Part shown: positions 54,239 through 63,173 of the stretch, piece by piece
How the letters are laid out: every line of letters starts with the position of its first letter
How positions within the stretch are numbered: the first letter of the stretch is position 1
Assembly (NCBI RefSeq): GCF_011683915.1
Contig: NZ_JAAQPH010000025.1
Coordinates: 25,673-89,672 of the forward strand
DNA length: 64,000 bases
Origin: Pelagibius litoralis
GTDB lineage: Bacteria > Pseudomonadota > Alphaproteobacteria > Kiloniellales > Kiloniellaceae
Reading direction: 5' to 3'
Made by a program: the position numbers and the translations under genes
Notes under the pieces: model-generated
Told to the model about the DNA's origin: nothing
Databases searched by the model: none
What the model saw: the letters and a program-made list of their open reading frames with translations, nothing else

Positions 54239-54901
54239 ATGAGCGTTGCGATCATCGACTATGGCTCGGGCAATCTGCGCTCGGCCGCCAAGTCCCTGGA
54301 ACGTGCCGCCGCCGAGGTGGGTGGCGGTCCGGTGCGGGTGACCGACGATCCGGCCGTGGTGCGGGCTGCCGACCGGGTGGTCCTGCCCGGCGTCGGCGCC
54401 TTTGGTGACTGCCGCGCCGGGCTGCACGCCCTGCCGGGCATGGTGGCGGCCCTGGTCGATTTCGTGGAAACCCGCCAGCGGCCCTTTCTGGGCATCTGCG
54501 TGGGCATGCAACTGATGGCCAGCCGCGGCCTGGAGCACGGCAGCCATGCCGGATTCGGCTGGATTCCGGGCGATGTGGTGGCTTTGGCGCCGGCCCCGGA
54601 CCCAGCCCGCGACCCGGGGGTGGCTCTGAAGGTGCCGCATATGGGTTGGAACCAGCTGCAAATCGAAGCGGCGGATCACGCGCTGCTGGCAGGTTTGCCC
54701 CGGCCTTCCTATGTGTACTTCGTCCACAGCTATCATCTGCGCCCGGCCGATCCCCGGCATTTGCTGGCTTCGGTCGATTACGGCGGGCTGGTTACGGCCG
54801 TCGTGGGGCGCGATAATCTGGCCGGAACCCAGTTTCACCCTGAAAAGAGCCAGGCGGTGGGCCTGCGGTTCCTGTCGAATTTCCTGAGGTGGTGTCCATG
54901 A
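54239..54901 (+). CDS. hisH: Imidazole glycerol phosphate synthase, glutaminase subunit
   Basis: The protein has 220 residues. The glutamine amidotransferase triad is Cys87 (LGICVGMQ) with His and Glu in [10 protein letters not shown] near 200. DYGSGNLRS at the start is typical. It supplies ammonia to HisF. The stop overlaps the ATG of the GNAT gene. Confidence 0.97.
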   Translation: MSVAIIDYGSGNLRSAAKSLERAAAEVGGGPVRVTDDPAVVRAADRVVLPGVGAFGDCRAGLHALPGMVAALVDFVETRQRPFLGICVGMQLMASRGLEHGSHAGFGWIPGDVVALAPAPDPARDPGVALKVPHMGWNQLQIEAADHALLAGLPRPSYVYFVHSYHLRPADPRHLLASVDYGGLVTAVVGRDNLAGTQFHPEKSQAVGLRFLSNFLRWCP

Positions 54902-55461
54902 CGGTCAGTGATTCCAGCGCAAGCATTTCCGTGGACAGGCTGACCGGCTTTCACGGCCCCGATCTGCACGATCTCTGCGACGCCGCAGAGGCGGCCATCA
55001 ACGATGGCGGCGGCTTCGGCTGGCTGACCCCGCCGCCGCGCCAGACCATGGAAACCTATTGGCAGGGCGTGCTTCTGGTGCCGGAGCGTGAGCTCTTTGT
55101 CGGCCGCCTGGACAACACCATTGCCGGTTCGGCCCAGCTGGTGCGCCTGCCGCGCAACAACGAGGCGCAGAACCTGACCGGCCAGCTGACGACGTTCTTC
55201 GTTGCCCCCTGGGCACGCGGTCATGGCCTGGCGGCGGGCCTGGTATCCCAGGTCGAAGAGGCGGCGCGCCAGAACGGCCTGCGGGTTCTGAACCTGGACA
55301 TCCGCGAAACCCAGGGCCGCGCCATCGAGGTGGTGGAGCAGATGGGTTACGTGCGCTGGGGCACCCATCCGCACTATGCCTGGGTGGATAACCGCTGGGT
55401 GACCGGCTTCTACTACTACAAGGATCTGATCGGTAACGGCGCTATGCCGCAGGGCGATTAG
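54898..55461 (+). CDS. GNAT-family N-acetyltransferase inside the his cluster
   Basis: The protein has 187 residues from ATG 54898 (ATGA overlap with hisH). Acetyl-CoA-binding motif A is [22 protein letters not shown] near 103; [25 protein letters not shown] gives motif B. The substrate is unknown. Placement between hisH and hisA suggests coexpression with histidine synthesis, not necessarily a role in it. A 64-bp hairpin element separates it from hisA. Confidence 0.9.
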   Translation: MTVSDSSASISVDRLTGFHGPDLHDLCDAAEAAINDGGGFGWLTPPPRQTMETYWQGVLLVPERELFVGRLDNTIAGSAQLVRLPRNNEAQNLTGQLTTFFVAPWARGHGLAAGLVSQVEEAARQNGLRVLNLDIRETQGRAIEVVEQMGYVRWGTHPHYAWVDNRWVTGFYYYKDLIGNGAMPQGD

Positions 55462-55492
55462 ATTGTCTATGCTTCGCATGATTTCGGTTCCA

Positions 55493-55556
55493 GCCCGCTC
55501 CCCCTCCCGGCCACCCATAGGATACTCATGTTGGGTGGCCGGGAGGGGGAGCGGGC
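55493..55556. repeat. Long palindromic intergenic element, copy 2
   Basis: Perfect 25-bp arms (55493-55517 and 55532-55556) enclose a 14-nt loop. Flanks TCGGTTCCA and CGGTGCCG match the copy at 1946-2010. It sits inside the his cluster, 29 bp before hisA, with no T-run, so it may modulate readthrough or mRNA decay rather than fully terminate. Confidence 0.92.
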
Positions 55557-55584
55557 CGGTGCCGCTTCTTAAAGGCATCGCTTC

Positions 55585-56310
55585 ATGATTCTGTTTCCCG
55601 CCATCGACATGAAGGACGGCAAGGCCGTGCGCCTGCTGCGCGGCGAGATGGACACGGCAACCGTGTTCAACGAAGACCCGGCCGCCCAGGCCGTTGCCTT
55701 TGCCGAACAGGGCTTTCAATGGCTGCATCTGGTCGATCTCAACGGCGCCTTCGAAGGCCGGCCGGTGAACGCGGCGGCGGTCGAGGCGGTTGTCGCGGCG
55801 GTCGATCTGCCGGTGCAACTGGGCGGCGGCATCCGCGATCTGGCGACCATCGAACGCTGGCTTGAACTCGGCGTCCGGCGGGTGATCCTGGGCACCGTGG
55901 CGGTGAAGAATCCGGATCTGGTGCGCGAAGCCTGCCGGCGCTTTCCCGGCCGCGTGGTCCTGGGCATCGATGCCCGTGGCGGGCGCGTTGCGGTGGAGGG
56001 CTGGGCCGAAGTCAGCGAGATCACCGCCGACGATCTTGCCCGCCGCTTCGAAGATGCCGGCGCGGCGGCCATCGTCTACACCGACATCGACCGCGACGGC
56101 GCGCTGCAGGGCGCGAATGTCTCCGCGACCCTCGCCCTGGCCGAGGCCATCGCCACGCCGGTGATCGCCTCCGGCGGCGTTGCCTCGCTGGACGATATCG
56201 CCGCCTTCCTCAGTATTGCCGACAGCGGTATCGAAGGGGTCATTTCAGGCCGCGCGCTCTACGACGGGCGGCTTGACCCGGCTTCCGCCCTCGCCCTGCT
56301 GGCCGCCTGA
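55585..56310 (+). CDS. hisA: ProFAR isomerase
   Basis: The protein has 241 residues of a (beta/alpha)8 barrel. Catalytic Asp8 is in [14 protein letters not shown]; the second Asp lies in [22 protein letters not shown] and [12 protein letters not shown] form the phosphate sites. It converts ProFAR to PRFAR. The stop overlaps hisF (TGATG). Confidence 0.97.
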   Translation: MILFPAIDMKDGKAVRLLRGEMDTATVFNEDPAAQAVAFAEQGFQWLHLVDLNGAFEGRPVNAAAVEAVVAAVDLPVQLGGGIRDLATIERWLELGVRRVILGTVAVKNPDLVREACRRFPGRVVLGIDARGGRVAVEGWAEVSEITADDLARRFEDAGAAAIVYTDIDRDGALQGANVSATLALAEAIATPVIASGGVASLDDIAAFLSIADSGIEGVISGRALYDGRLDPASALALLAA

Positions 56311-57104
56311 TGCTGACGGTTCGCATCATCCCCTGTCTCGACGTGAAGGACGGGCGCGTCGTCAAGGGCGTGAACTTCGTCGACCTGCGCGATGCCGGTG
56401 ACCCGGTCGAACAGGCCAAGGTCTATGATGCCGCCGGCGCCGATGAACTCTGCTTCCTCGATATCACCGCCAGTCATGAGAAGCGCGGTATCCTGCTCGA
56501 CGTCGTGCGCCGCACGGCGGAACAATGCTTCATGCCGCTCACCGTGGGCGGCGGCGTCCGGACCACCGAAGATATCCGCCAGCTCCTGCTGGCCGGGGCC
56601 GACAAGGTCTCGATCAATACCGCCGCGGTGGAGAACCCTGACTTCGTGCGCGAGGCGGCGGAGAAGTTCGGCAGCCAGTGCATCGTGGTCGCCGTGGATG
56701 CCAAGTCGGTGGGTGCGGCACCGAACGGTGAGGACAAGAAGGGTGAAGCGCGCTTTGAAATCTTCACCCACGGCGGGCGCCAGGCCACCGGCCTGGACGC
56801 GGTCGACTGGTCGGTCAGGCTCTGCGAACTCGGCGCCGGCGAAATCCTGCTGACCTCCATGGACCGCGACGGCACCAAGCAGGGCTACAATCTGCCGCTG
56901 ACCCGCGCGGTGGCCGATGCGGTGCCGGTGCCGGTCATCGCCTCGGGCGGTGTCGGGACTCTGGATCATCTGAGCGCCGGTGTGCGCGAAGGCCATGCCT
57001 CCGCCGTGCTGGCCGCTTCGATCTTTCACTTCGGCACCCATTCCATTGCCGAGGCCAAGGCCGCCCTGGCGGCGGCGGGGCTGCCGGTCAGACCCGTTTC
57101 CTGA
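56310..57104 (+). CDS. hisF: Imidazole glycerol phosphate synthase, cyclase subunit
   Basis: The protein has 264 residues. Catalytic Asp11 is in [15 protein letters not shown] and the second Asp is in [13 protein letters not shown]. Phosphate-binding [11 protein letters not shown] and [12 protein letters not shown] are present. With HisH it forms IGP and AICAR. The 143-bp gap to hisE holds nothing recognised beyond a chance TTATCCACG word. Confidence 0.98.
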   Translation: MLTVRIIPCLDVKDGRVVKGVNFVDLRDAGDPVEQAKVYDAAGADELCFLDITASHEKRGILLDVVRRTAEQCFMPLTVGGGVRTTEDIRQLLLAGADKVSINTAAVENPDFVREAAEKFGSQCIVVAVDAKSVGAAPNGEDKKGEARFEIFTHGGRQATGLDAVDWSVRLCELGAGEILLTSMDRDGTKQGYNLPLTRAVADAVPVPVIASGGVGTLDHLSAGVREGHASAVLAASIFHFGTHSIAEAKAALAAAGLPVRPVS

Positions 57105-57247
57105 AAAAGCGGAACCGGACTCCTGGCTGGGCCCGCCATTTTATCCACGCAGTTTCCACCGGATATCCACCGGCGGGCGGCGTGACAGCCGGGGAAATTC
57201 CTGTTACGCCTCAGGCATATGTTTAGACCTTTAAGGACTCTCATCCT

Positions 57248-57586
57248 ATGAAGAGCGGCTCACTCGACGGCTCCGTCCTCGACCGACTCTATGACGTGAT
57301 CCAAAGCCGCAGCGGCGAAGACCCGGAAACGTCCCATACCGCCAAGCTGTTCGACCGCGGCATGGATAAGATCGCCCAGAAAGTCGGCGAAGAGGCGGTG
57401 GAAACCGTGATCGAGGCAACGCGCGAACGGCGCGACGGCGTGATCGACGAGTCGGCGGACCTGCTCTACCACCTGCTGGTGCTCTGGGCGGCCAGCGACA
57501 TCAAGCCCAAGCACGTCTGGGCGGCGCTGGAGGGCCGCAAGGGCATCTCCGGCATTGTCGAAAAGGCGTCGCGCGCCAGCGGCTGA
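57248..57586 (+). CDS. hisE: Phosphoribosyl-ATP pyrophosphatase
   Basis: The protein has 112 residues of a stand-alone HisE. MazG-like metal motif KVGEEAVETVIEA followed by DESADLLYHLLVLW is diagnostic. It hydrolyses PR-ATP to PR-AMP. hisI, hisG and hisD are not in the window. Confidence 0.96.
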   Translation: MKSGSLDGSVLDRLYDVIQSRSGEDPETSHTAKLFDRGMDKIAQKVGEEAVETVIEATRERRDGVIDESADLLYHLLVLWAASDIKPKHVWAALEGRKGISGIVEKASRASG

Positions 57587-57623
57587 CCGATCTGCAAACC
57601 GGGCGCGGCAGGGGAAGGACTCC

Positions 57624-57992
57624 ATGACCTACGACGACAACAACATCTTCGCTAAAATCCTGCGCGGTGAAATTCCCTGCGACAAGGTTTACGAGGACGA
57701 CCACGTTCTGGCCTTCCGCGATATCCAGCCGCAGACCAAGGTCCATGTCCTGGTCATTCCCAAGGGCGCCTACGTTTCCTTCGCGGACTTTTCCGCCCAG
57801 GCCTCCGAGGCGGAGATCACCGGTTTCTTCCGCGCCGCCGGCAAGATCGCCAAGGACCTGGGGATCGAAGGCGACGGCTACCGCGTCCTCGCCAACACCG
57901 GTGTGCATGGCCACCAGGAGGTGCCGCACTTCCACCTCCATCTCTTCGGCGGCCAGCCCCTCGGCCGCATGATCAAGCCGCCCCAGGGTTGA
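57624..57992 (+). CDS. HIT family protein (HinT-like)
   Basis: The protein has 122 residues from ATG 57624, with GGGGAAGGA at 57611-57619. The histidine triad is HFHLHLFGGQPLG near 102-114; the N-terminal NNIFAKILRGEIPCDKVYEDD is the HinT/PKCI opening. It hydrolyses nucleoside phosphoramidates. It follows hisE by 37 bp and is commonly found there in alphaproteobacteria. Confidence 0.95.
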   Translation: MTYDDNNIFAKILRGEIPCDKVYEDDHVLAFRDIQPQTKVHVLVIPKGAYVSFADFSAQASEAEITGFFRAAGKIAKDLGIEGDGYRVLANTGVHGHQEVPHFHLHLFGGQPLGRMIKPPQG

Positions 57993-58093
57993 GGCTTCCT
58001 CTCTTGCCATCCTTCGAGGCGCGCTCTGGTGAGCGCTCCTCAGGATGAGGTGTGTCGTGATCGTCTCGAAGGGCGATGCCATTTCCTTAGAGC

Positions 58094-58216
58094 AAAGCCC
58101 CCTCACCCCGACCCTCTCCCACGAGGGGAGAGGGGGATTCTTATGCGCCGCTTTTGGTTCCCTCTCCCCTCGTGGGAGAGGGAGGGGCCCGCGCAGCGGG
58201 AGGGTGAGGGGGCTTT
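58094..58216. repeat. Nested double palindrome, copy 1
   Basis: An outer perfect 15-bp stem (AAAGCCCCCTCACCC at 58094-58108 with 58202-58216) encloses a perfect 23-bp inner stem (58112-58134 with 58160-58182). A related degenerate element lies at 60007-60130. It fills the gap after the HIT gene. Confidence 0.92.
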
Positions 58217-58299
58217 GGTTTCCACAATGAGTCATCTAGATGACAATCATATTTCGATCCTGGCCGATATGTTTGATCGCAATTCTTGTTGATCGTATC

Positions 58300-58328
58300 T
58301 TGCCGGGCGATTACGGATCGCCTATCAT
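58300..58328 (+). promoter_or_regulatory. Promoter of a probably leaderless ArsR-type mRNA
   Basis: TTGCCG (58300-58305) and TATCAT (58323-58328) are separated by exactly 17 bp. The ATG at 58335 lies 6 nt after the -10, where transcription should start, and no Shine-Dalgarno sequence is present. The first base of the mRNA may thus be the A of the start codon. Confidence 0.6.
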
Positions 58329-58334
58329 CGAAAT

Positions 58335-59048
58335 ATGTCCGTAGAACCTTCCTTTGCTGTCGTCGGCGCCCTGATCGGGGTCCCGGCGCGTGCCAACATG
58401 ATGGCCGCCCTGATGGACGGCCGCGCCCAGACCGCGACGGAGCTGGCTTTCGTTGCCGGGGTGACGCCGCAGACCGCGAGCAGCCATCTCGCCAAGCTGA
58501 CCGAGGCCGGCCTTCTGGCGGTCGAAAGCCAGGGCCGGCATCGCTATTACTGTCTGGCCAATCCGGGCGTTGCCGAAGCGCTGGAGCCGCTGACCCATCT
58601 GACGCCCAACCAGCGGGTGCCGGAACGGCGCCGCGCCCATGCCCGGCGTGTCGGCGACCTGCGCCGGGCGCGCTTCTGCTACGACCATCTGGCCGGGCGC
58701 CTGGGGGTTGCCTTGACGGACTCGCTGTTGAAGCGCCGCTTCCTGCGCCGGGTCGAGGGCGACTTCCGGCTCGGCCCCAAGGGCCGCGGCTTCCTGGCCG
58801 CTCTCGGTGTCGACATCGAAACGGCGGAGGGCCAGCGCCGCCACTTCGCGCGCTGCTGTCTGGACTGGAGCGAACGGCGCCCGCATCTGGGCGGCGCCCT
58901 GGGTGCGGCTCTTGCCGACCGGCTGATTGCCGCGAAGTGGTTGAAGCGCGACCGCAAATCCCGCAAGGTCATTATCACCGCAAAGGGCGAGGCCGCCCTG
59001 CCGGGGGCCTTCCCCGGCTCAATGGCCGCGCTGGATCTTGACGACTGA
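58335..59048 (+). CDS. ArsR-type winged-helix regulator with C-terminal extension
   Basis: The protein has 237 residues, over twice a minimal ArsR. The winged helix spans about 10-80: RANMMAALMDGRAQTATELA, then VAGVTPQTASSHLAKLTEAG and the wing VESQGRHRYYCLAN. The extension includes RRARFCYDHLAGRLGV and HFARCCLDWSERRPHLGGAL, the YdfF/NolR-like pattern. It carries paired Cys that could sense metal or oxidant. It is 18 bp from an alpha/beta-hydrolase gene that it probably controls. Confidence 0.9.
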   Translation: MSVEPSFAVVGALIGVPARANMMAALMDGRAQTATELAFVAGVTPQTASSHLAKLTEAGLLAVESQGRHRYYCLANPGVAEALEPLTHLTPNQRVPERRRAHARRVGDLRRARFCYDHLAGRLGVALTDSLLKRRFLRRVEGDFRLGPKGRGFLAALGVDIETAEGQRRHFARCCLDWSERRPHLGGALGAALADRLIAAKWLKRDRKSRKVIITAKGEAALPGAFPGSMAALDLDD

Positions 59049-59066
59049 AGGAACGGACCTACCCCC

Positions 59067-59885
59067 ATGGTGAAGGATTTTAGCCTGGTCAGCGGCAAGG
59101 CGACGCTGAGCGGTGTCGAGGCGGGTGAGGGCCCGGCTCTGGTGTTCCTGCATGCCGGGGTCGCGGACCGGCGCATGTGGCAGGACCAGATCGCCGCCTT
59201 TGCCGGCAGCCATCGTGTCATCGCTTACGACCGCCGGGGCTTCGGTGAAACGCGCTACGAGGCCGAGACTTTCTCCCACGTCGACGATCTGCTGGCGGTG
59301 CTCGACCAGCAGGGGATTACGTCAGCGGTTCTGGTCGGCTGTTCCCAGGGCGGGCGTATCGCCATCGATTTCACCCTCACCCATCCGGGCCGGGTGGGCG
59401 GTCTCTTCCTCGTCGCTCCCTCGGTAACCGGTGCGCCGAGGACGGAGGACTTCCCCCCGGCGGTGGAGGCGGTGCTGGAGCTGTTGGAGGAGGCCGAGGA
59501 AGAAGAAGACCTCGACCGCATCAACCTGCTGGAGGCCTGGCTCTGGCTCGACGGCCCGGCCAGCGAGGAGGGCCGCGTCGGCGGCCCCGCACGCGATCTC
59601 TTCCTGGTGATGAACGACCGCGCGCTGCACGCGCCGGACCCCGGGCGCGAAACCAATCCCGCCGCCTTTCCGGTGGCCTATTCCCGCCTTGCCGACCTTG
59701 GCGTACCGGCCCAGGTGGTCTGGGGCGATGCCGACTTTCCCCACCTGCAGCAGCGCTGCGTCCATGTCGTCCAGGCCATGCCCCAGGCTCTCGGCACCGT
59801 CATCCCCGGCACCGCCCACCTGCCCAATATGGAGCAGCCGGAAACCTTCAACGGCCACCTGCGCGAATTCCTCGAAGGGCTGTAG
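59067..59885 (+). CDS. Alpha/beta-hydrolase fold protein
   Basis: The protein has 272 residues. Nucleophile Ser93 lies in LVGCSQGGRIA; the catalytic His is in GTAHLPNMEQPE near 251, with Asp in VVWGDADFP. FLHAGVADRRMW forms the oxyanion region. An acidic EEAEEEEDLDR insertion marks the cap. The substrate is unknown; close relatives include esterases and haloperoxidase-like hydrolases. Cotranscribed with the ArsR-type gene. Confidence 0.92.
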   Translation: MVKDFSLVSGKATLSGVEAGEGPALVFLHAGVADRRMWQDQIAAFAGSHRVIAYDRRGFGETRYEAETFSHVDDLLAVLDQQGITSAVLVGCSQGGRIAIDFTLTHPGRVGGLFLVAPSVTGAPRTEDFPPAVEAVLELLEEAEEEEDLDRINLLEAWLWLDGPASEEGRVGGPARDLFLVMNDRALHAPDPGRETNPAAFPVAYSRLADLGVPAQVVWGDADFPHLQQRCVHVVQAMPQALGTVIPGTAHLPNMEQPETFNGHLREFLEGL

Positions 59886-60006
59886 CGGTTTCAGGCTGAA
59901 GGTGCCCGCCCCACCGCTTTACAGCCGTCCTACGCGGGCTTGACCCTGACATACATGTCTCGGCGAGATCCCAACTTCTGCCGTCGGGGTTTTGTGCGGT
60001 AGCGCG

Positions 60007-60130
60007 ATCCCCCTCACCCTCCCGCTTCGCGGGCCCCTCCCTCTCCCACCAGGGTAGAGGGGCTCGCGGTGGCCTCGATAGAACCTCCCTCTATCCCCTT
60101 GCGGGAGAGGGTCGGGGTGAGGAGGCTTTG
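60007..60130. repeat. Nested double palindrome, copy 2 (degenerate)
   Basis: The same building blocks as 58094-58216 appear in opposite orientation (CCCTCACCCTCCCGC, CTCCCTCTCCCACC, GCGGGAGAGGGTCGGGGTGA). Several mismatches break the inner stem. It fills the gap between the convergent hydrolase and GNAT genes. Confidence 0.8.
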
Positions 60131-60142
60131 TTCTTGGTTTTC

Positions 60143-60643
60143 TTACGCCGCAACCACATTTCGCCAGAAGACGTAGTGTGGTCCGGTACCCGGTGTTTCG
60201 AAGACATCGCCGATCGGCTGAAAGCCGTGGCGCTCGTAAAAGCGCTGCGCCGGGGTGCGCCCGTTGCACCAGAGGATCGCACTTTCCTGACCCCGCGCCG
60301 CAATCCGCCGCGCCAGCTCTTCGATGCCGAAGACCAGCACCTTTCCGCCCAGGCTGCGGCCTTGGAAATCCGGATCGCTGGCCATACCGCGCAGCCGCCA
60401 CTGCGGGCCGGTAAAGGCCTTGCCGTCGTAGTCCGGCTGCGCCTCGGTCACAAAGCCCGCCGTCCCGACAACCCGGCCATCCAGCAGGGCGCCGATCTGA
60501 AAATGTTCGTCGAAGCCTTCCCAACTTGCGCGGGATTCCTCCGGCGTCAGCCAGGGCCGCAACACCGCCCTGCGCAGCTCGAAGGTCGCGTCGAGGTCGA
60601 CCAGTTCGATGGTGATGTCGGGAAGGCTGTCGGGCGCGTTCAT
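60143..60643 (-). CDS. GNAT-family N-acetyltransferase
   Basis: The protein has 166 residues from ATG 60643 (MNAPDSLPD); ATG 60655 is an alternative. Motif A is WRLRGMASDPDFQGRSLGGK near 80-100; motif B includes AILWCNGRTPAQRFYERHGF. The substrate is unknown; the arrangement resembles ElaA-like or YitI-like small acetyltransferases. Confidence 0.9.
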   Translation of the reverse strand: MNAPDSLPDITIELVDLDATFELRRAVLRPWLTPEESRASWEGFDEHFQIGALLDGRVVGTAGFVTEAQPDYDGKAFTGPQWRLRGMASDPDFQGRSLGGKVLVFGIEELARRIAARGQESAILWCNGRTPAQRFYERHGFQPIGDVFETPGTGPHYVFWRNVVAA

Positions 60644-60746
60644 GCCCGATCGCATAGCGCGCTTTCTTCGCCGTGGCAATGTGCCCAGGCGCTACCGCGA
60701 TCGCCATCGCCCTCAGCACGGGCGGCGGTAACCGATGCCGGTCTTC

Positions 60747-61154
60747 TCAGGCGCGCTTTCTCTGCTCTTTGAAGGGGTCGGCAAGGCCAAGCCCTTCGTA
60801 GGCGGTGGCAACGGAGGGATAGAGTTCATAGCTGGTCGGGGAGCCCCGCACCTCGGAAATCTTTTTGTAGAGTTTGATCAGCAGCTTTTCCTGCTCCCGT
60901 TTCACCACGAAGACCGTTCTTGGGTTTTCCCGGTTTTTCGAGAAGTTCCGCGCGCAGTCCGACACCCGGGTCAGGGCCGGCATATCGAGCTCGGAGAGGT
61001 CGGCCTTCCAGAGATCCCAGATCGTGATGCTGGTCGGGTTGGCGCCATAGTGGGTCTCGATGGCCGCGACCAGGTCGTCGGCCAGGATGCGGCCCTCCGC
61101 CACGAAGAGCGTGAGCGCCGAAGCCGGGCTGTAGTGGGCGGTTATTTCTGCCAT
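60747..61154 (-). CDS. Small protein of unknown function, SpoIIAA/STAS-like
   Basis: The protein has 135 residues. MAEITAHYSPASALTLFVAEG leads into an alternating strand-helix pattern (ITIWDLWKADLSELDMPALT, RTVFVVKREQEKLLIKLY) reminiscent of STAS/SpoIIAA-like domains. It ends in basic KEQRKRA. There is no catalytic motif. Function unknown. Confidence 0.75.
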   Translation of the reverse strand: MAEITAHYSPASALTLFVAEGRILADDLVAAIETHYGANPTSITIWDLWKADLSELDMPALTRVSDCARNFSKNRENPRTVFVVKREQEKLLIKLYKKISEVRGSPTSYELYPSVATAYEGLGLADPFKEQRKRA

Positions 61155-61194
61155 GCAGCATTTTAGGCTGCATTTCGTTAACCAATTATGGCCG

Positions 61195-62730
61195 TTAAGC
61201 TTTTGGCCCCCACCGCCCCGGCAGTTGCCGCCGGTAGGTCAGGGCTTCGGCGATCTGGGGGCGGCGCACGGCTTCGGCGCCCTCCAGGTCGGCCAGGGTC
61301 CGGGCGACGCGCAGGACGCGGTGATAGCCGCGGGCCGAGAGCTTCATGGCCTCGGTGGCCTGGGTCAGCAGCTTGCGGCCCTCGGCGTCGGGCGCGGCGA
61401 CTTCTTTCAGCAGTTGCCCGTCGGCCTCGGCATTGGTGCGGGGGCGTTTGTCCTCCGGCAGGGTGGCGTAGCGGGCGGTCTGGCGGGCGCGGGCCTGGGC
61501 GACCCTTGCGGCCACGGCGGCGGAACCCTCCGCCGGCGGCGGCAGGGAGAGGTCGGCGGCGCTTACCGCCGGCACGTCGACATGCAGGTCGATGCGGTCG
61601 AACAGCGGGCCGGAGATCTTGGCCTGATAGTCGGCCGCACAGCGCGGCGCGCGGGCGCAGGCCTGGGCCGGATCGTCGAGATAGCCGCAGCGGCAGGGGT
61701 TCATGGCGGCGATCAGCTGGACCCGGGCCGGATAGGTCACATGGGCGTTGGCGCGGGCGACCGAGACGCGGCCGGTCTCCAGCGGCTGGCGCAGGGCTTC
61801 CAGGGCGCCGCGCTGAAACTCCGGCAGTTCGTCGAGGAACAGCACGCCGAGATGGGCGAGGGAGATCTCGCCGGGCCGGGCGCGCAGGCCGCCGCCGGCC
61901 AGCGCCGGCAGGGAGGCGGAGTGGTGCGGTTCGCGAAACGGTCTCTGGCGCAGCAGCCCGGCCTGGCCGAGCGTTCCGGCAACGGAATGGATCATGCTGA
62001 CCTCCAGCGCCTCCGCCGGGGCCAGCGGCGGCAGGATGCCCGGCAGGCGCGCCGCCAGCATCGACTTGCCGGCGCCGGGCGGTCCCGCCATCAGCAGGTT
62101 GTGGCCGCCCGCCGCGGCCAATTCCAGCGCCCGCTTGGCGCTTTCCTGCCCCTTGATGTCCCGGAGGTCGAGAGCGTTCTCATCGCGTTCGGCCAGCACC
62201 GGCTCCGGCGGGCTCAGCACCTGGCTGCCCTTGAAGTGGTTGATCAGGGTCAGCAGGGTCGCCGGCGCCAGGATATCCAGCCCCTCGGCCCAGGCCGCCT
62301 CGCCGCCTTGTGCCGCTGGGCAGATCAGGCCGCGCCCGGCGGCCAGGCTGTTGATCGCCGCCGGCAGCACCCCGGCGACGGGGGTGATGCGGGCATCCAG
62401 CGCCAGCTCGCCCAGGGCGGTATAGCCGGCCATCTCGTCGGCGGGCAGCACCCCCATGGCGGTCAGCAGGCCGAGGGCGATGGGCAGGTCGAAATGGCTG
62501 CCTTCTTTCAACAGATCCGCCGGGGCCAGATTCACGGTTATGCGCTTGGGCGGCAGGGCGAGGCCGAGAGCGCTGAGCGCGGCACGCACCCGCTCCCGGC
62601 TTTCGGCCACCGCCTTGTCCGGCAGCCCGACCAGGGAAAAGGCAGGCAGGCCGCTGCCCATCTGCACCTGCACGTCGATGTCGAGAACCTCGACGCCGGA
62701 AAAGGCGACCGTGGTGATGCGCGCGACCAT
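61195..62730 (-). CDS. YifB/ComM family Mg-chelatase-like AAA+ ATPase
   Basis: The protein has 511 residues from ATG 62730 (MVARITTVAFSG), the family start. The N-terminal Lon-like ChlI domain is followed by the AAA+ domain: Walker A GPPGAGKSMLA near 219, Walker B VLFLDELPEF, and FREPHHSAS. Four Cys (NPCRCGYLDD, ACARAPRC) form the zinc-like insert. The C-terminal domain ends AEALTYRR. ComM-type hexamers extend heteroduplex in natural transformation; YifB's role elsewhere is less clear. It is convergent with nothing and faces the phasin gene. Confidence 0.95.
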   Translation of the reverse strand: MVARITTVAFSGVEVLDIDVQVQMGSGLPAFSLVGLPDKAVAESRERVRAALSALGLALPPKRITVNLAPADLLKEGSHFDLPIALGLLTAMGVLPADEMAGYTALGELALDARITPVAGVLPAAINSLAAGRGLICPAAQGGEAAWAEGLDILAPATLLTLINHFKGSQVLSPPEPVLAERDENALDLRDIKGQESAKRALELAAAGGHNLLMAGPPGAGKSMLAARLPGILPPLAPAEALEVSMIHSVAGTLGQAGLLRQRPFREPHHSASLPALAGGGLRARPGEISLAHLGVLFLDELPEFQRGALEALRQPLETGRVSVARANAHVTYPARVQLIAAMNPCRCGYLDDPAQACARAPRCAADYQAKISGPLFDRIDLHVDVPAVSAADLSLPPPAEGSAAVAARVAQARARQTARYATLPEDKRPRTNAEADGQLLKEVAAPDAEGRKLLTQATEAMKLSARGYHRVLRVARTLADLEGAEAVRRPQIAEALTYRRQLPGRWGPKA

Positions 62731-63173
62731 GACGGCTGACTTGTCCCCCTGCCTTGTTGCGACCTGCCTGCTGCGGAACCCGGCGCCGCGCCCGGCAGGA
62801 TGCCGCGACGGGTTGGGGATGATCAATCTAGGGTGGAACCTTCGGGCTGCCAAGAAATTCAGGCGTCCATGGTGGCCATGAACGATCTTGTCCGGGTTCC
62901 GGCCTGCCCTGCACCCCTAAAAAGGGAAACTGTCCCAGATCAATTATGGTTAACACCTGTTAGACTATGCTCATGAATGTGAAGCTCCGGTTGCTGGGGT
63001 TCCCGTGACCCGCGATCCTGACGTGCAGAGGTGCGCTCGTGTGAACGAGTGCAGAGTCCGGGTCTGCAGGATCAGGTTGCGGTATCGGGAAATGCCAAGG
63101 AGACGGTTTGTTTTTGCCGGCAATGTCCGGTTCCCCCCCACAAACCAAAGCGTCGTGCAGGAGATCCCAAGCC
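62731..63173. promoter_or_regulatory. Divergent yifB-phasin intergenic region with TGC-rich stretch
   Basis: No gene is seen in these 443 bp. Around 63022-63082 words TGCAG, GTGCGC, GAGTGCAG and CTGCAGG cluster, including a partial inverted repeat GCGCTCG...CGAGTGC. PHA regulators such as PhaR bind TGC-rich sites upstream of phasin genes, so this is a candidate operator. AGGAG at 63159-63163 is the phasin ribosome site. Confidence 0.4.

Noticed and set aside
57141..57149. TTATCCACG, one mismatch from a consensus DnaA box
   Set aside because: Single words of this quality are expected every few kilobases; there is no cluster and no AT-rich region. TTATCCACC at 50229-50237 was rejected for the same reason.
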